A DNA stretch of 64,000 nucleotides from Sympetrum striolatum (GCA_947579665.1 OX388345.1:71849454-71913453); one strand, 5' to 3'. Shown: positions 38,371-50,195, counted from the first letter of the stretch. A program made the numbers and translations. Notes: generated by a model from the sequence alone, not told the origin.

Positions 38371-41204
38371 CACGGAGTAAATATTCTGAAAACTCATCCA
38401 AGTTGTTCTTTGCATGTCTTATCCCGGATTCTCCATATTATCGGGTAATAATAATTTAAAATGGGGTCGTTCAAGATTTGTGGTACATACTTCAGAACTA
38501 AAGAAATTCCTTGTCTTAGTTGCAATATAATTATGTTTAGTCAAAGGACCTTGATCAGTCGACCTTTTCCCCTCTTCCTTGAAGAGATACTTACCCTACA
38601 TAACGCAGTTGATTAATTCTATGATATGTCATGTATACACGCCAAATTATTATATATTTAATTAGATTGATACAAGTGTATTATTTGGCTTACCAGGTAA
38701 GAAAGTAAAATGTATTTTTCCGTATAAATTTGATCCGACTCTATTGTATGAATAGTCTTCAAAGGGACGGTTTTGGGATGTGACAATGTCGACTAAATTT
38801 GGAGCCTTTTACCAAATTTTGAGTAATTTCACGTCGCAAACAATTCGGAGCGACAAAAAAGAGATACCTTTTTAATCTTACCAGCCTTTTGAACCCAGTG
38901 ATCAATAAAAAAAAAATTGTTAACAAAATAAATCGTGCAGAGGAACATTACTTGCAATACCTACGTATGGTCATCCGATTTTCCCGATATTAACTCGATG
39001 CTATTTCGATGAATTATAGTACATATTACGATGTTTATTGATATGTACTTGGTTAGGGTGCTGTAACCAGTAGTTGGCAAGTTCTAAGAGAGTCAACGCA
39101 CACGAATGAAAATTTTCCTCCCCCATTTCCGCATTTTGAATGAAAATTGCACCAATAAAGGAATAAAGGGATACTTGGTCTGGAAAAATAAACTAAATCT
39201 TTCAGATGGATCCTTTCCAAACATTGTGCAAAGGTCCGAGCGGTCTTAGGAAAACAAACATTGGTGAGATCATTTTAGGGTGGGATTCCCCAAAGATGTT
39301 GCCGTAAAGGTCAGAGTGGCTGAATGGATATTATAACTGGGCATAGTAGATACTTAGAGAGGGAGCAATTTCCTACTTTGGCATATATTTCAACTCATAA
39401 GTCTCTGACATGCGATATTATAAACAAAAGTAAAGTTTAGAAAAAATAGTAATGCTTTTTGTAAGTTGAAAATTAACTATTCTTGGAGTTTGCGTAAAAT
39501 TAGCTATAGGTACCGTTCATAACTCATTCTCTTCGTAATATAAAGTTAATCGATTATTTTTCGTTTCAAAGTTATGAATAAATCGTATTTATAATTTCAG
39601 ATCATAATTATTTCATAACTATAGATAGTCATTGTTGGAGACTATGAAATTCTTTAGCTACCTTTTTCTTTCCTATAAAATGCGTCTTTATGAGGCTCAT
39701 AAAATTTCTATTTCGAACTATAGTACTTTAAATTTCATGTACTGTAAATTGAATTTCATATACTTTGGTTTGGAATTTAATCTTAATAATTGATGCAAAA
39801 TAAGTGCTTAACTTAATAAACAACTAAACCAAATAAATTATAAGCTAGATAAACATTGAGCTGGTTATTCTCATTTTGAATACGAAATTCGTTGAATCAT
39901 ATTCAGTGAAATTCAGAATATATTATCAATAAGGTTTATTGAATCATTTTTTAGGTATTCTTATCTCATGAAAACGATTTTCTCAAAAGTGATCTATGGA
40001 TTATAGATGTATTTCAATCTCCGAAGGACGATTCTTGTAGCATTGGTCGATATAGAAAAAAAATAAAAATACCTTATGCATTTATATAATTGCAATTTAT
40101 ACACTGTTACTTTGCTGGGTATAATCATTATTTTAGAATGCATCGTGGAGATGCTGGTTTGTGGCATTAAGTATCAAATTGAATGAAAACTCATCATCTA
40201 ATGTCAAAAGAGCACCGTATCGATAGGTGCTGTGCTGCACTTTCCTGAGGTTAAATGTCGATTTCATTTTGGCTCAGTCAGGAAAGCAAGGGTACCTCAA
40301 GCTTATACGAGTACCTTCAAGGTACCCTTACTCGTCATAATTACCTCATTCTCCATGTAAAGCATGTCTCTAATGGTTTCAGGGCTGAAACTCGAAATAC
40401 ACTACAAACTGAATACTTTTCATACGTATGTAACATGGAGACTAATATGTGGAAAAGATCGACGTGGACGTATGTGCCGCAAAATGAATAGACTATTTTC
40501 TGAGATGCTTTTTTAATAGTTCGTTTAGCGGCTTATCTTCCCCTAAACCAGATTGTTTTTATTTCAGGGTGTTTTGATACCTTAAATATAGATGGTTATT
40601 TTGGGGATGATTAAATTAACTGATCCGAAATAATTGAAATACATTTTTCAAAATGGTCCCACCTAATGTCACCTCTAACTTACAAAAGAACTCGAATGAT
40701 GGTAATTTGGAAAGTGAGAAAAATCCATTGGGTTTTCCCAAATTTCATCAAACCGAATTAACTTCTTGGCTGGCTCCGTTTATGCTCTTGGCTTAAGGAT
40801 ACAACCTCAAACTTAAAGCGGTCGAAAAAGAAATTAAAAATTTTATAATGGCTGTGTTAAATTTAACATTTCCTTGGATCCTCATCCTTAATCAAATGAA
40901 ACGATTTAATTCTGTGAGGAATGAGGGACTCAATGAAATGAATACGACGTAAAAGGCAGCGGTTTATGGGGATTCAAAGAAAAGCTCTTATCCCTCCTTC
41001 CTCTTTCGAATGTTTTCGAATTTCCTCTTTAATAGCTTCCTAACAAAAGGCTTCCTCTTCCTATCTTCTTCCGTCTCATCTCCCGTTTTGCTTTCCTTTT
41101 CCAGTCATTCTTCGGCTCGTATCTTTCTGCTCCTTTTACTCTTTAATCCCATTCACTTTTATGGACATCTCGGACCAAGGAAGGTAGAACTTCCTCGGCA
41201 GTAT
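38371..41204. other. No gene seen; KpnI-type inverted repeat
   Basis: AT-rich DNA. An inverted repeat has 10-bp arms, AAGGGTACCT (40288-40297) and AGGTACCCTT (40320-40329), with a 22-nt loop. The surrounding 78-codon plus frame (40255-40491) is not recognised. Confidence 0.45.
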
Positions 41205-41760
41205 CTATGTCTATGTAAGAACCCTGCAAGCCGCCTTTCGGCATGTGGTAGGGGGTGCAGGCACCTTGACTCTATTTTCCTAAACTGTTGCTTTCGCGTA
41301 TACTTCGCGGAAAGAATGAATTTTTGAAACGATACGTTCTATCATCTATTTCCCTAATCTTTCTGGCAGTATCAGAACGGCCCATATAACATGGGGGTCG
41401 TATCATATCGGTTACATCATCCGAGAACGTAATTTCTCTGAACTTATTTAATAAATTTATCCTTTGAATTTGTCTTCTATCTTCTAATGATTCCCATCCC
41501 GCGTCCTGTAACATCTGAGTAACACTCGCTGTTTCTCGGCGGGATCCCATACACTAAATGCATACTCATAAATCGCTCGCGAACTTTTTCTTCGCTTCTA
41601 CCGACTATTCTTTTAATGAAGCCGAGTTTCTTAAGTGCTTTTCCACATATATTTCGGATGTGGGCACTCCATGATATTATCGTTCCCCTTTGGGGCCAGG
41701 GCAAGTAGCGCTTCTGTCCCGGTCCACGAAATTTTGCGCACATCGGTTAATAAGGGTTGA
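41205..41760 (-). pseudogene. LINE 3' portion with internal deletion, same family as 5.3 kb
   Basis: One minus frame (41743-41477) reads WSAHIRNICGKALKKLGFIK and then RIVGRSEEKVRER, the segment after the RT palm. A second frame (41550-41272) reads GWESLEDRRQ, LLNKFREITFSDDVTD and RFKNSFFPRSIRESNSLGK and stop. Between them, the block that is LLEYAASIWDP..KVQRKAVRFV in the 5.4-kb copy is reduced to remnants around VYGIPPR, so there is a deletion with a frameshift. The 3'-UTR (41212-41275) has the same GCC-GAAA-GGC hairpin (41233-41242) and GGCTTGCAGGG block. The terminal (GATGTA)n is degraded to ACATAGACATAGATA. Confidence 0.9.
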
Positions 41761-41915
41761 GGCATTTCATACCCCTCTTCTTCGAGGTTTTTTTTAATGC
41801 AGTGTATATTTTTTCTAGAAGAATCTCATTGGTTGTTTTATATCCACAATTATTCTCACATTATCACTTTAAATGAATTATTGTACAATATATCACGATG
41901 GGTTTGATACATGAG

Positions 41916-41960
41916 GAGACTTTTAGTCTCAATCCCGACAAAATAAAGACGCATTATTAC
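41916..41960 (+). mobile_element. Retroelement 3' tail: hairpin, AAATAAAGACGC and ATT repeats
   Basis: Stem GAGACT (41916-41921) and AGTCTC (41925-41930) encloses the loop TTT. AATCCCGACAAAATAAAGACGC and ATTATTACC follow. It is the same arrangement as 26995-27052 with an unrelated stem sequence. There is no coding sequence upstream. Confidence 0.5.
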
Positions 41961-44409
41961 CATTCCCTTAAGGAAGAACTAGATGCGATGCGATATGGTT
42001 ATATAACTACTTCATTAGATGCATAACGATGCCCCACAAACCTAATGGGAGTCCCTGCTTCACGGTGGCCATTGCGGAGACCCGCAAACCCTAGAGGCGT
42101 CCTGAATAGCCGAAGCATTCCCTTTTTACGTCAAGTATTCAATGGTTCTGTTCCATTCGATTGGTTCCTCACGCTCTTGGGGTTCAATCTTTAACCTTCC
42201 CATTAACGTTGCAAGGGTCGGGAAAAATACGACTGAGCTTCCGCGGCACTCCCTTCCTTCGCGTTGAACGTTCCTCTTCTTAACCCATTTGATTAAGATG
42301 GCGTTGAAGGGACATGCTAACTTCGCCGAAGCAACGGCCCAAACCCATGCTTTAAGTTTTAAAAGGGGAAAACACGTGACCTGCCAAGGTTCGGGTTGAA
42401 GTCCATGCACGTCAGTTGGGTCTTCTTGCTCTGGTGAACTGCACGCGTTCGTCTGAGGAGGGATTTTAGACTGCGATTCCTATGTACGTATTGTTTTAAC
42501 TGGGATTATAATCTTATTGTTAACTACATTATTTTATACATTTTTTAATTTTAGCCTTAGATCTTAGTCTAGCTGTCGGAAAGGGTTGTTGTTGCATTTA
42601 ACCACAGATATATTAAATTTAAAACAACTTTTCTGAATGCCTTCGGATCAGTAAATTTCGAGTATAAAAAGCTTTGACCATCCCTCTCGTTTCTGTTATT
42701 GACTGCAGTTTAATGTCTTCAGAGTTGACGTATATTAAGAAACTCATTAAGTAGGGGGCATTTAACTCTACTTTAAAACAGGAGTTCTTTATCTCCGGTG
42801 CAGAAGCGTCGATGAGCATAGGAAGCTTTTCAGGGGGTTACGAGTATTTATGAAGGTTGAATGTGTATTGTTTGTTACATAGTTGCGGAAACCAAAATTT
42901 AAGCAATCATTTTTTGCTGGTATTCGAATTCAAAATTTCATAACAACGGAGAAAGTCATTTGAAATGTGTATCGCAATCCAAACATTTGCATCATGGTCA
43001 AAAAACATCAAAATGATATAAATACGTTCCTTAAAAGTGAAATCTTCCTCAGAGATGCGGTTGTGATTTCATCCTATTTTGATCAACAACTGTTAACTAT
43101 TAAATCGGATTTATATTTTTCTATTGTATAGAACTCTATATGGTGAATTAGATATTTTTGAACGAGGTGCGAGAGTAAAGACTTAGAATTCACCGGGTCT
43201 TAACCATAAAGAGGTTAAGAACCACTGTTCTGAAGCATTTATATTTTGCAAAATGCAAGTAGAGATTTGTAATTTAGCGTTGTAATCATTAAAAGTTAAG
43301 TGAGAGTGGTAAGCGATCCACTAGGCCAGGGTTTCCCAATTTTTTTCTGTAATGGAACAATTCGCAAAGCTGGGAAGCTTAACGGAACACTTAGCTTATT
43401 TTTAGGTTAGGTAATTCTATTTGTAAAATTTTAAAAATCATTTAATTACAACTAATTATTTTTAAATATGAAACTACAATATTATAACATAAACATACAA
43501 ATATGAATAAATAAAGCATTTAATGACTTTTATTCTCCAATTCTCGATTAAGACTACAAATAGCCGCGGAACACCTACTCAGGTTCAGCGGAACACAGTT
43601 TGGGAAACTCTGCACTAGGCTATTACCCACCCATTTGAAATCGCTCCTAATATAGTGCGTACGGTAAGTAGATTTTTCCCCACGCGTTTTAATCATGTTT
43701 ACATTTTTTCCTCGTAGACATTTCTTCTGCAATTTATTTCAAAACATAAATAAAAGTGAAAATTACTTTTTCACACGGAATATATGTATTAAATACGATA
43801 TCATGTTAATTAAATTTGTTAGTTTATACAAAATTTCATTTTTTGGGGTTTTGAGATCACAACGTCAAGGTCAAAACTATACACTTTATTTAAACCGATT
43901 GACATTTTGGCGGCTGATCAACCAGTTTTTCCATTTTCAGCACTAAATATTTCTATAACAGATAATTATTTTGGCTATTTGAGAATGATGAAGTTGCTGG
44001 TTCTTAGACTATCTTCAGTTGTTGTCATATAGCCATTCGGAGTATGGAAACAAATTTCAGATAGTACGAAAGCAATTCTTCGGGAAAGCATCTAAGGATA
44101 TTCCTGCGTAGGTATTTCCTATGCTTTTATAGATATTCCTTCAGTCATATTACAGAAGAGCTTTATGAAAATGAGTAAAATTTTAGTAGGCTTTGGTAAT
44201 CCAAATGCGAAGTAACCCAAAAATTATAAATCTCTCCGTTTCTTAGTACTTTTTGCTGCACAGAAATAATATACTCATTAATGCTTTCAATAAGTCTTTA
44301 GAAGTAATGTAATTCATAAAAAAAGTGAAATTTCTATGTAATCAAAACTAAATATACCTTTTTATGTACAGGACGAGCCTTCGCCCTCCGCTGGATAGAA
44401 TGTTGCAGA
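41961..44409. other. No gene seen
   Basis: 42060-42430 is less AT-rich and carries a 94-codon minus frame that starts with GTG and has no domain. Two short similar sentences about 230 bp apart (TTCTGTAATGGAACA at 43347 and GCGGAACACAGTTTGGGAAAC at 43588) suggest an old inverted or direct duplication, but they are too short to define. Confidence 0.4.
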
Positions 44410-45130
44410 GCACTACAGCATCGGTGAGTAGAAGTTTGTATCTGTATTTATACTTGACTTATATCCTCGAGCATGTATATGAGGAGAGAAAGTAAGGTGT
44501 GACATTGGTATTCTGTTTGGATCAAATCTTCTAATGTGTCCGTAGAAAGACATTCGCCTTTTCTTCATGGTTTTCAAGATTTTCTCAAATATTTCGTACA
44601 ACTCTTTGTTTGATCAAAGGTGGTGTGTTTTAACACGGCTGATACTACTTTATATCCCAGAATCTTCCTTAGGAACTTACTTTCTTTTTTATTTCCCAGA
44701 GTCTTGTTCTGGCTATTGTCTCTGCCGCGTATAGAAGTTCTAGATTGACTGCCTTGCTGTAGTATTTGAATTGGGTCTGATACCATAGGGATTTTAAATT
44801 TAAGGTCTTGTGGAATAGCCTAAATACTATCTCAATCTTTGTTGCCATCTCAATCTTTGTTGCCCGTTCTCCGACCGCTGTCACCTCGTTGATTTTTAGG
44901 GTTTCAATCTCACCTAAGTATTTCAACTTCTGAACCCTATTGATAACAACATATTTTGTCGTCATTTTCCAGGTTGGATCCTTGGTATCGATGTGAATGA
45001 ACTTAGTTTTTCAAAAGATATTTGTAGTCCTGTCTCCTCTGCAGTTTCTTTCAAGATTTCTATCTCTTTGGTTACCATTTCTAAATTCTTAGCCACAAAT
45101 TTCGTTTTTTTCTTAATCAATAACATTCAA
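44410..45130 (-). pseudogene. LINE ORF2 C-terminal half, frameshifted
   Basis: Reading 5' to 3' on the minus strand: KEIEILKETAEETGLQISFE (about 45075-45020), the RT palm end; then MTTKYVVINRVQKLKYLGEI, FKYYSKAVNLELLYAAETIA and LWEIKKKVSS (44965-44669); then SKFLRKILGYKVV and LYEIFEKILKTMKKRRMSFY with GHIRRFDPNRIP (44690-44413). This order (YLGE, a run to LLYA.E, then RKILG, then MRKRR.FYGH) is a standard LINE C-terminus. The family differs from the 5.3/41.2-kb LINE and is closer in style to the 12.6-14.9-kb element. At least two frameshifts separate the blocks. Confidence 0.9.
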
Positions 45131-46105
45131 TAATATTTAATCGATGATAGTTTTTGATTGTTATTACGTCTGTTATCTGATAAATTTGTTCGATGGATGA
45201 CCATGGGATGGGTGACTTTGGCCTGTGCTGAACCCATTTATGCTATCATGCTTTGAAGTAAGGTTCTATTGAAATTAGCCAATTCAATCACTTTTACTTC
45301 CCCCTAATGAAAGACTTTTTCTGCATCGATCCGCCCATACTCCGCTCGCTTCGCCTGCCAGACGGAGCGTTGACCTTCTTACGAATAAGCACGCAGGACA
45401 TTTATCAAAACCGTTGTTTACCAAATAGTGGATCGTACATTTCTTTCTGTCACCACTCGCGTTGAATTTTACTCCTCTTTTACGTGTCAAAAATCTGTTA
45501 AACCTATCCTTAAAATGTTATTCAATTAACTCATAAGAATCTCTTAATAAAATAATGGAATAATTCCTAGGGAACGAGTTGTCTCGCTGTTTACACCGAT
45601 TTAAAAAAAGCTGCTGTTTCATGGAGTTAATTCTTGAATTCTCTATCTCCGAGTAAATAAAAGTTACTTAATGCTCTCAAATTAATGTTTTAATCCTTCA
45701 GAGAGAATTGGATAGGAACAGATTTTCCTTCCTAAGTTAACCTTTGTGAGTGACAAGAATTTTGTGAAATATATTTTTATTTGTATTTGGAGTTTGTATT
45801 TTTTCAAGGAATGTATTACGTTTAGGTAATTATCGTGCAAGGTAGTATCATTTTTTAATTTTACTCTATCGGCGAGGTTAGACCCTGCAGTAAGATACCT
45901 TACTTCTGAAGTAATTGCAATTTTTACGTAATACCAATTGCTACAGTTAGCTTACAACTAATATAATAATATAAAGAAAACACCAACACACGAAACTAGG
46001 GAGGTGGAAATTCTATGAATATCTATTATATATAGATGCTTCTCCGGATTCATTCATATATATAGCTATATATATAGGATACTAATTCACAGGCTAAACC
46101 AAAAA
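45131..46105. other. No gene seen
   Basis: A 68-codon minus frame (45284-45490) with KCPACLFVRRS and a CxxC pair is of mixed composition but has no splice context or known domain. The rest is AT-rich, and the end is a TATATA-rich stretch. Confidence 0.4.
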
Positions 46106-47049
46106 AGTCATTGACTTGAAATTTTTACGACGTAATGGCCATATCGTGTAACCCCCAGGAAAATTGCGATTTTGAACCTCAGTGTCATGGGTTCGATTCC
46201 ATAGGGCCCCAAATTCCCGATTTTTTCCATTTAAATGCATTGCTTAGATTTTCCGGAATTCTTAAAAAATATCTCCCGGATAGGTAGAGAATCAAAACTC
46301 TAGGTGTCTATATATATGGTCATGATCTATCGAAAACATAAATCATTTTTACGGAAAATATCCTTGGTTCGATGCTAGGACGATGCAAATATCTGCCCTT
46401 TAAAATACATGGGAGTGGTTTTTCATTATTTATTTTGATGCACTTATCGAAATAATAGGAAGTTCTTGCTTTGCTAGAAATATATATTAAGAATTGGTTT
46501 TGGAAAAAAATTTAGATAAGACCGGAATGTTCCTGGGTTCGATGCCAGAGCACATTAAAATTTCTCTCATAAGGAATATAAGGGAAAAGTAGGACGACAT
46601 TTGAGGCAGTTGCACCCAATATTTCTGCTTGAATTTTCACACTTAGTTAGAGGTGGTAATTTTCTGTTGTGCTGCATAGAAATTATTACCAGAAAGACCC
46701 GGGTTCGAATCCAGGCGGTAAATATATCCCCCATTTAAAGTAGGAAGTATTCATTATTTATTTTGATGCACTTATCGAAATAATACGAAGTTCTTCCTTA
46801 GATAGAAGATGTATCTTAAGACTCGGTTTAAGAAAAAAAAAATAATAAGGCAGTGCTGTTCCTGGGTTCGATGCCAGAGCACATTACAATTTATCACATA
46901 AGGAATATATGTGAAAAGTAGGACGTCGTTGAGGCAGTTGCAGCCAATATTTCTGCTAGAATTTTTGCACATAGTTAGAGATGGTGATCTTCTGTTGTGC
47001 TGCATAAGAAGTATCACCAGAAACACCCGGGTTCAATGCCAGACGATTA
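46106..47049 (+). repeat. Tandem array of ~165-bp units, each with a tRNA T-arm-like hairpin; 328-bp dimers
   Basis: Six T-arm/box-B-like stem-loops (GGGTTCGATTCC, GGTTCGATGC, GGGTTCGATGCC, GGGTTCGAATCC, GGGTTCGATGCC, GGGTTCAATGCC) begin near 46186, 46362, 46532, 46697, 46861 and 47025. The spacing is therefore about 176, 170, 165, 164 and 164 bp. After most of them comes an AAAT-TCCC-TTTAAA-like block. Alternate units are more alike: CATTATTTATTTTGATGCAC at 46424 recurs at 46752, giving a 328-bp dimer repeat. In the second half of each dimer a long stem precedes the T-arm (46655-46690 and 46983-47018). No unit has a full cloverleaf. It may be an amplified tRNA-derived SINE or a satellite that took up such an element. 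Confidence 0.8.
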
Positions 47050-49216
47050 AATTGCAGCGAATTTTCTGAATAATAATAATATTAATATAATAATAATATT
47101 TTTCAATCCTTTTTTCTTTTCTTTTGAGGACCGTCCCGACATGATGCCGACATGAAATTAGTGTTGTCGATCTGCTTGCAGTATGCAAGCAACGTTTTAC
47201 TCGTATTATTATATGAATATTCATGTGAATTGATTTTTAAAAAAATCGTACTAGTAGTTATCCATTTATTATATCAGGTCTTCATCGGTTCCGATATGAA
47301 AAATTGAAAGAAATATATTTATTAATTATTGTATGAAGAATTGGGGAAGAAAATATTTGAAGATTTATTTATAACGAATTAGAAGTTTTAATGCTCGAAG
47401 TTGTCACATTTTGGTTTAATAGTACGCAAGTGTACTTTTCGGATCACCTGATGGATTCTGTTCGCTTGTATGATTCTGCCGTATGTCCAAGATTCATCGA
47501 ACTGCATGAGCTGCTTCTAAGTGAACTGATAGCTGTGCATCTCGAGCAGGCTCAGATGCATCTGCCAAGATCGAGCGCTAACTATCCCATGACAAATGCT
47601 TAGCCGCAGATTGGCACCTGTTTATACCCTGAATGATTTTCTTCTCTCTTATAATAAGACGTTTCAGCAATTCCACGACGTTGCGTATATAGCAAGAGAG
47701 GATTGTGAATAAGAGAATGATAATTATGGTAATGTAGAGTTGATTGTAGATTTCTTTTTTTAGGAGCCATTTCTATTGAATATTTGAATGTAGTCCAATT
47801 TGTTTTACCGAATCTATTGATTAGACTTCGTTTTAATAATGGGATTAGCCATTTATATTGATTTCATAAGTCTATGATTCCATTGTGTGAAAATTAATGA
47901 TGGTATAATATAATATAATTAACTTGTTTAATTAAATGCTTACCTTGTTCATTTAAAGAGGATAAATAATGCAAATTAAAGTTCTAATCTCCTATTTGCA
48001 CCTTCAACCGTTAGTCGAAAACCAGATTAATATTTTTGTGAAGTTAATACGTTGATTTAACTTAGTTAATATACGCTGTTTTCGTTCGGAAAATTATTAC
48101 ATCAGTAATTAATTAATTAGGGAGGCATGCCTATGATTTTTACTGTCCCCAACCTTTCTCCACCACCGATGGCTTTATTCTTCTGCTCACTTTGTATCAA
48201 CCTCATTAACACTTGGGAGGACGTCTGGCGCCTGACAGACGCCACGCATTGTTATCCTTTGCACAAAAGAAACTTCAATATATAGGAATTTCGCAATCCA
48301 GGTACGTTATCCAATTAGTATTATCTACATATCATGTAATTTTCTCTTTTAAATATAATTATCTTTATATTCCAAGAGCCTCATAGACACCACCTGAATT
48401 CCTACTGGTCATTTTTTGGAATTTTTAATTTCCTTTTCAAGCTCTCTATCGAATTTTCTAAACTTGATATAAAGTTTTATACGTTAACTTAAGTAAGGAT
48501 ATTCGAGTGTTTTAGGCGCAGGCCGTATCTTTGACAATAACGATCAGGGCAAGATTAGCAAACTGTTGTATTGAAGTAAAATAGAGAAGTGAATTAAGAC
48601 TATAAATGAATTTTAAATGATGAAAAAGTAAATAATTAATAGGTAAATATATAATAAATAAAAATTACAAAAAAATTGTTACATAATTAATAATACATCA
48701 ATAAATATATTTTTTCTCAAATATTAATTCAATCATATAATTTATAGAACAAAGTTGCCAATGCTCCCTTGGATTTGCGCCGAATATAAAAAAGACTGCT
48801 CATCTCACACCGTTTTGAAAAAAAGGAGAACTGTAGTTTGGGGTGAATGTTCATTTTCACTTTATTTAATAAATTGAATTATTATGTTCTATCGATTCAA
48901 CCTTATGATGTAATAAACCTCTCTGTGAGATATACATGCATTATTGTAATAACTCGTAGATTGCTCGACGATAGAAGAATAGAGGTGTAGCTATTCCGTA
49001 TCAAAGGCTCGTCGACCCCTGGACAAGAGGATAGGTTTTTTAGATATGGTCGGCCTACATATCGAGCATTCGCTTTTAATTCTCTCAGGTCTCCCGCGCA
49101 TTCTTTGATTGAAACCTTTCAAAAGGCTCTTTGAGATCTCATCTCGTTCGCCGGAGTGGGTCGCACTTCTTCATCCTGAAATTAACTGCGTAATTAGCGA
49201 GAGAGCACCCACTCAC
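47050..49216. other. No gene seen
   Basis: (AAT)n-like sequence lies at 47069-47100. A 70-codon plus frame from a true ATG (47391-47603; RFIELHELLLSELIAVHLEQ) is well composed but isolated and unrecognised. A less AT-rich patch at 48120-48250 has no ORF of note. The rest is AT-rich. Confidence 0.4.
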
Positions 49217-49423
49217 CTTGGATGAGGAAGGGGTGGCCGGCCGACCGATACTTCTGCACTCCGAGAGAAGCGTGGGCGAGGGGCGGGAGTCGTCCACGGT
49301 GGGCGTTAGGCTTCCGCGAGAAGGCGATCGGCCCCTAGGGGACCTCAGGGCCCTCGCCGCGTCCTCCCTGGTCCTTATCACGGTCCTCTCCCGGATTTCC
49401 CACCGAGTCAGGTTCACGGACAT
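49217..49423 (-). CDS. Candidate first coding exon, Arg/Ser/Pro-rich protein of unknown function
   Basis: A strongly GC-rich block read on the minus strand. ATG at 49421-49423 is preceded nine bases upstream by an in-frame TAG, so it is the first possible start. The exon gives exactly 69 codons (phase 0) and ends at a textbook donor, CCAAG|GTGAGTGGG (GT at 49215-49216). The peptide starts MSVNLTRWEIRERTVIRTRE, continues through AARALRSPRGRSPSRGSLTP and ends GRPATPSSSK. It is basic with several SP/TP sites, so probably disordered and phosphorylatable. No signal peptide or domain is seen. The sequence around its start codon is partly duplicated at 50976-51072, where NLTRWEI and the upstream TAG are retained. 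Phase 0 here against phase 1 at the 4.5-kb exon means both cannot splice to the same acceptor in the same frame. Function unknown. Confidence 0.5.
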
Positions 49424-49492
49424 GGCAACCTATCTCACCTTAGCAGAAAGGAAATTGTACTGTTTAGGCGGGGTATTATTAGACGAGTATCT
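49394..49492. repeat. Segment duplicated at 50976-51072 (copy 1)
   Basis: About 99 bp covering the start of the candidate exon and its upstream flank, from GGATTTCCCACCGAGTCAGG to GGCGGGGTATTATTAGAC. A diverged second copy in the same orientation lies 1.58 kb to the right. Confidence 0.85.
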
Positions 49493-49933
49493 AAGATATG
49501 TTAGCTCTTATTATCTTCCCTTGATTTGATAAAATTCTTGTTGAAATAGTCTGTAAAGGAATCATTGTTTCCCTTCTAATATACCACACCAAGAGCTATT
49601 TAGGGGAATGAGACTTACAAGGTAGGATGAGGAGTGAGGTAGTTTGCCCTTTTTTACCTCATCAAGCCAACAAACTAAGAAAGGGAATATGTCCACGTAA
49701 GTGAAGCACAAAGACTATGTGATTGAAACGTTTCATAGTATTCGGTTAGACAGTCGAATGCCTTTACTAAGAACCTCGGTAACTCGTATTTTTAAATTTT
49801 TATTCAAGCACAATGGTTCTATGCGTAACACTTACCTCGGCTTTCCATAAGGAGAGAGACCTTAATTAGTGCCTCGGTCTCAGTAGCTTTCATGTTATCA
49901 CAGCCTTGATCAAGACTGTGACAAAAGTTAATG

Positions 49934-50195
49934 AAAGATATATTTTTCTTTATCCTCTACCAAAAGGCGAATGGAAAATTTTCCATTCATTCGTATATGA
50001 TAGCTAGAACACAGTACCGCAACATGCATAACTTGAAATTAGTTATTCAAAAATCAAAAGCAATTTCATTAATATTTATTTCGTTTCCGGTTAGGTGTCC
50101 TCATTGTTTCCTGAGAGGCTAAAATTTAATCGGTTTAAGTAGTAGTTGTTTTCATGAATGTGCTTTAACAGCTGAGGTCATATATATTTGTGTGT
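49934..50195. repeat. ~250-bp direct repeat, copy 1
   Basis: AAAGATATATTTTTCTTTAT through TTCCATTCATTCGTATATGA and TTTCCGGTTAGGTGTCCTCA to about 50195. It matches 52939-53187 in the same orientation, with scattered substitutions and small indels. It has no ORF shared by both copies and no terminal repeats. It may be a member of a dispersed repeat family. Confidence 0.85.

Noticed and set aside
40255..40491. 78-codon plus frame containing a KpnI-type inverted repeat
   Set aside because: It is not recognised and has no supporting splice or conservation evidence. Only the inverted repeat is kept as an observation.
47391..47603. 70-codon ATG-initiated plus frame (RFIELHELLLSELIAVHLEQ)
   Set aside because: Composition is protein-like, but there is no domain, splice site or relative. 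Frames of this length are expected by chance.
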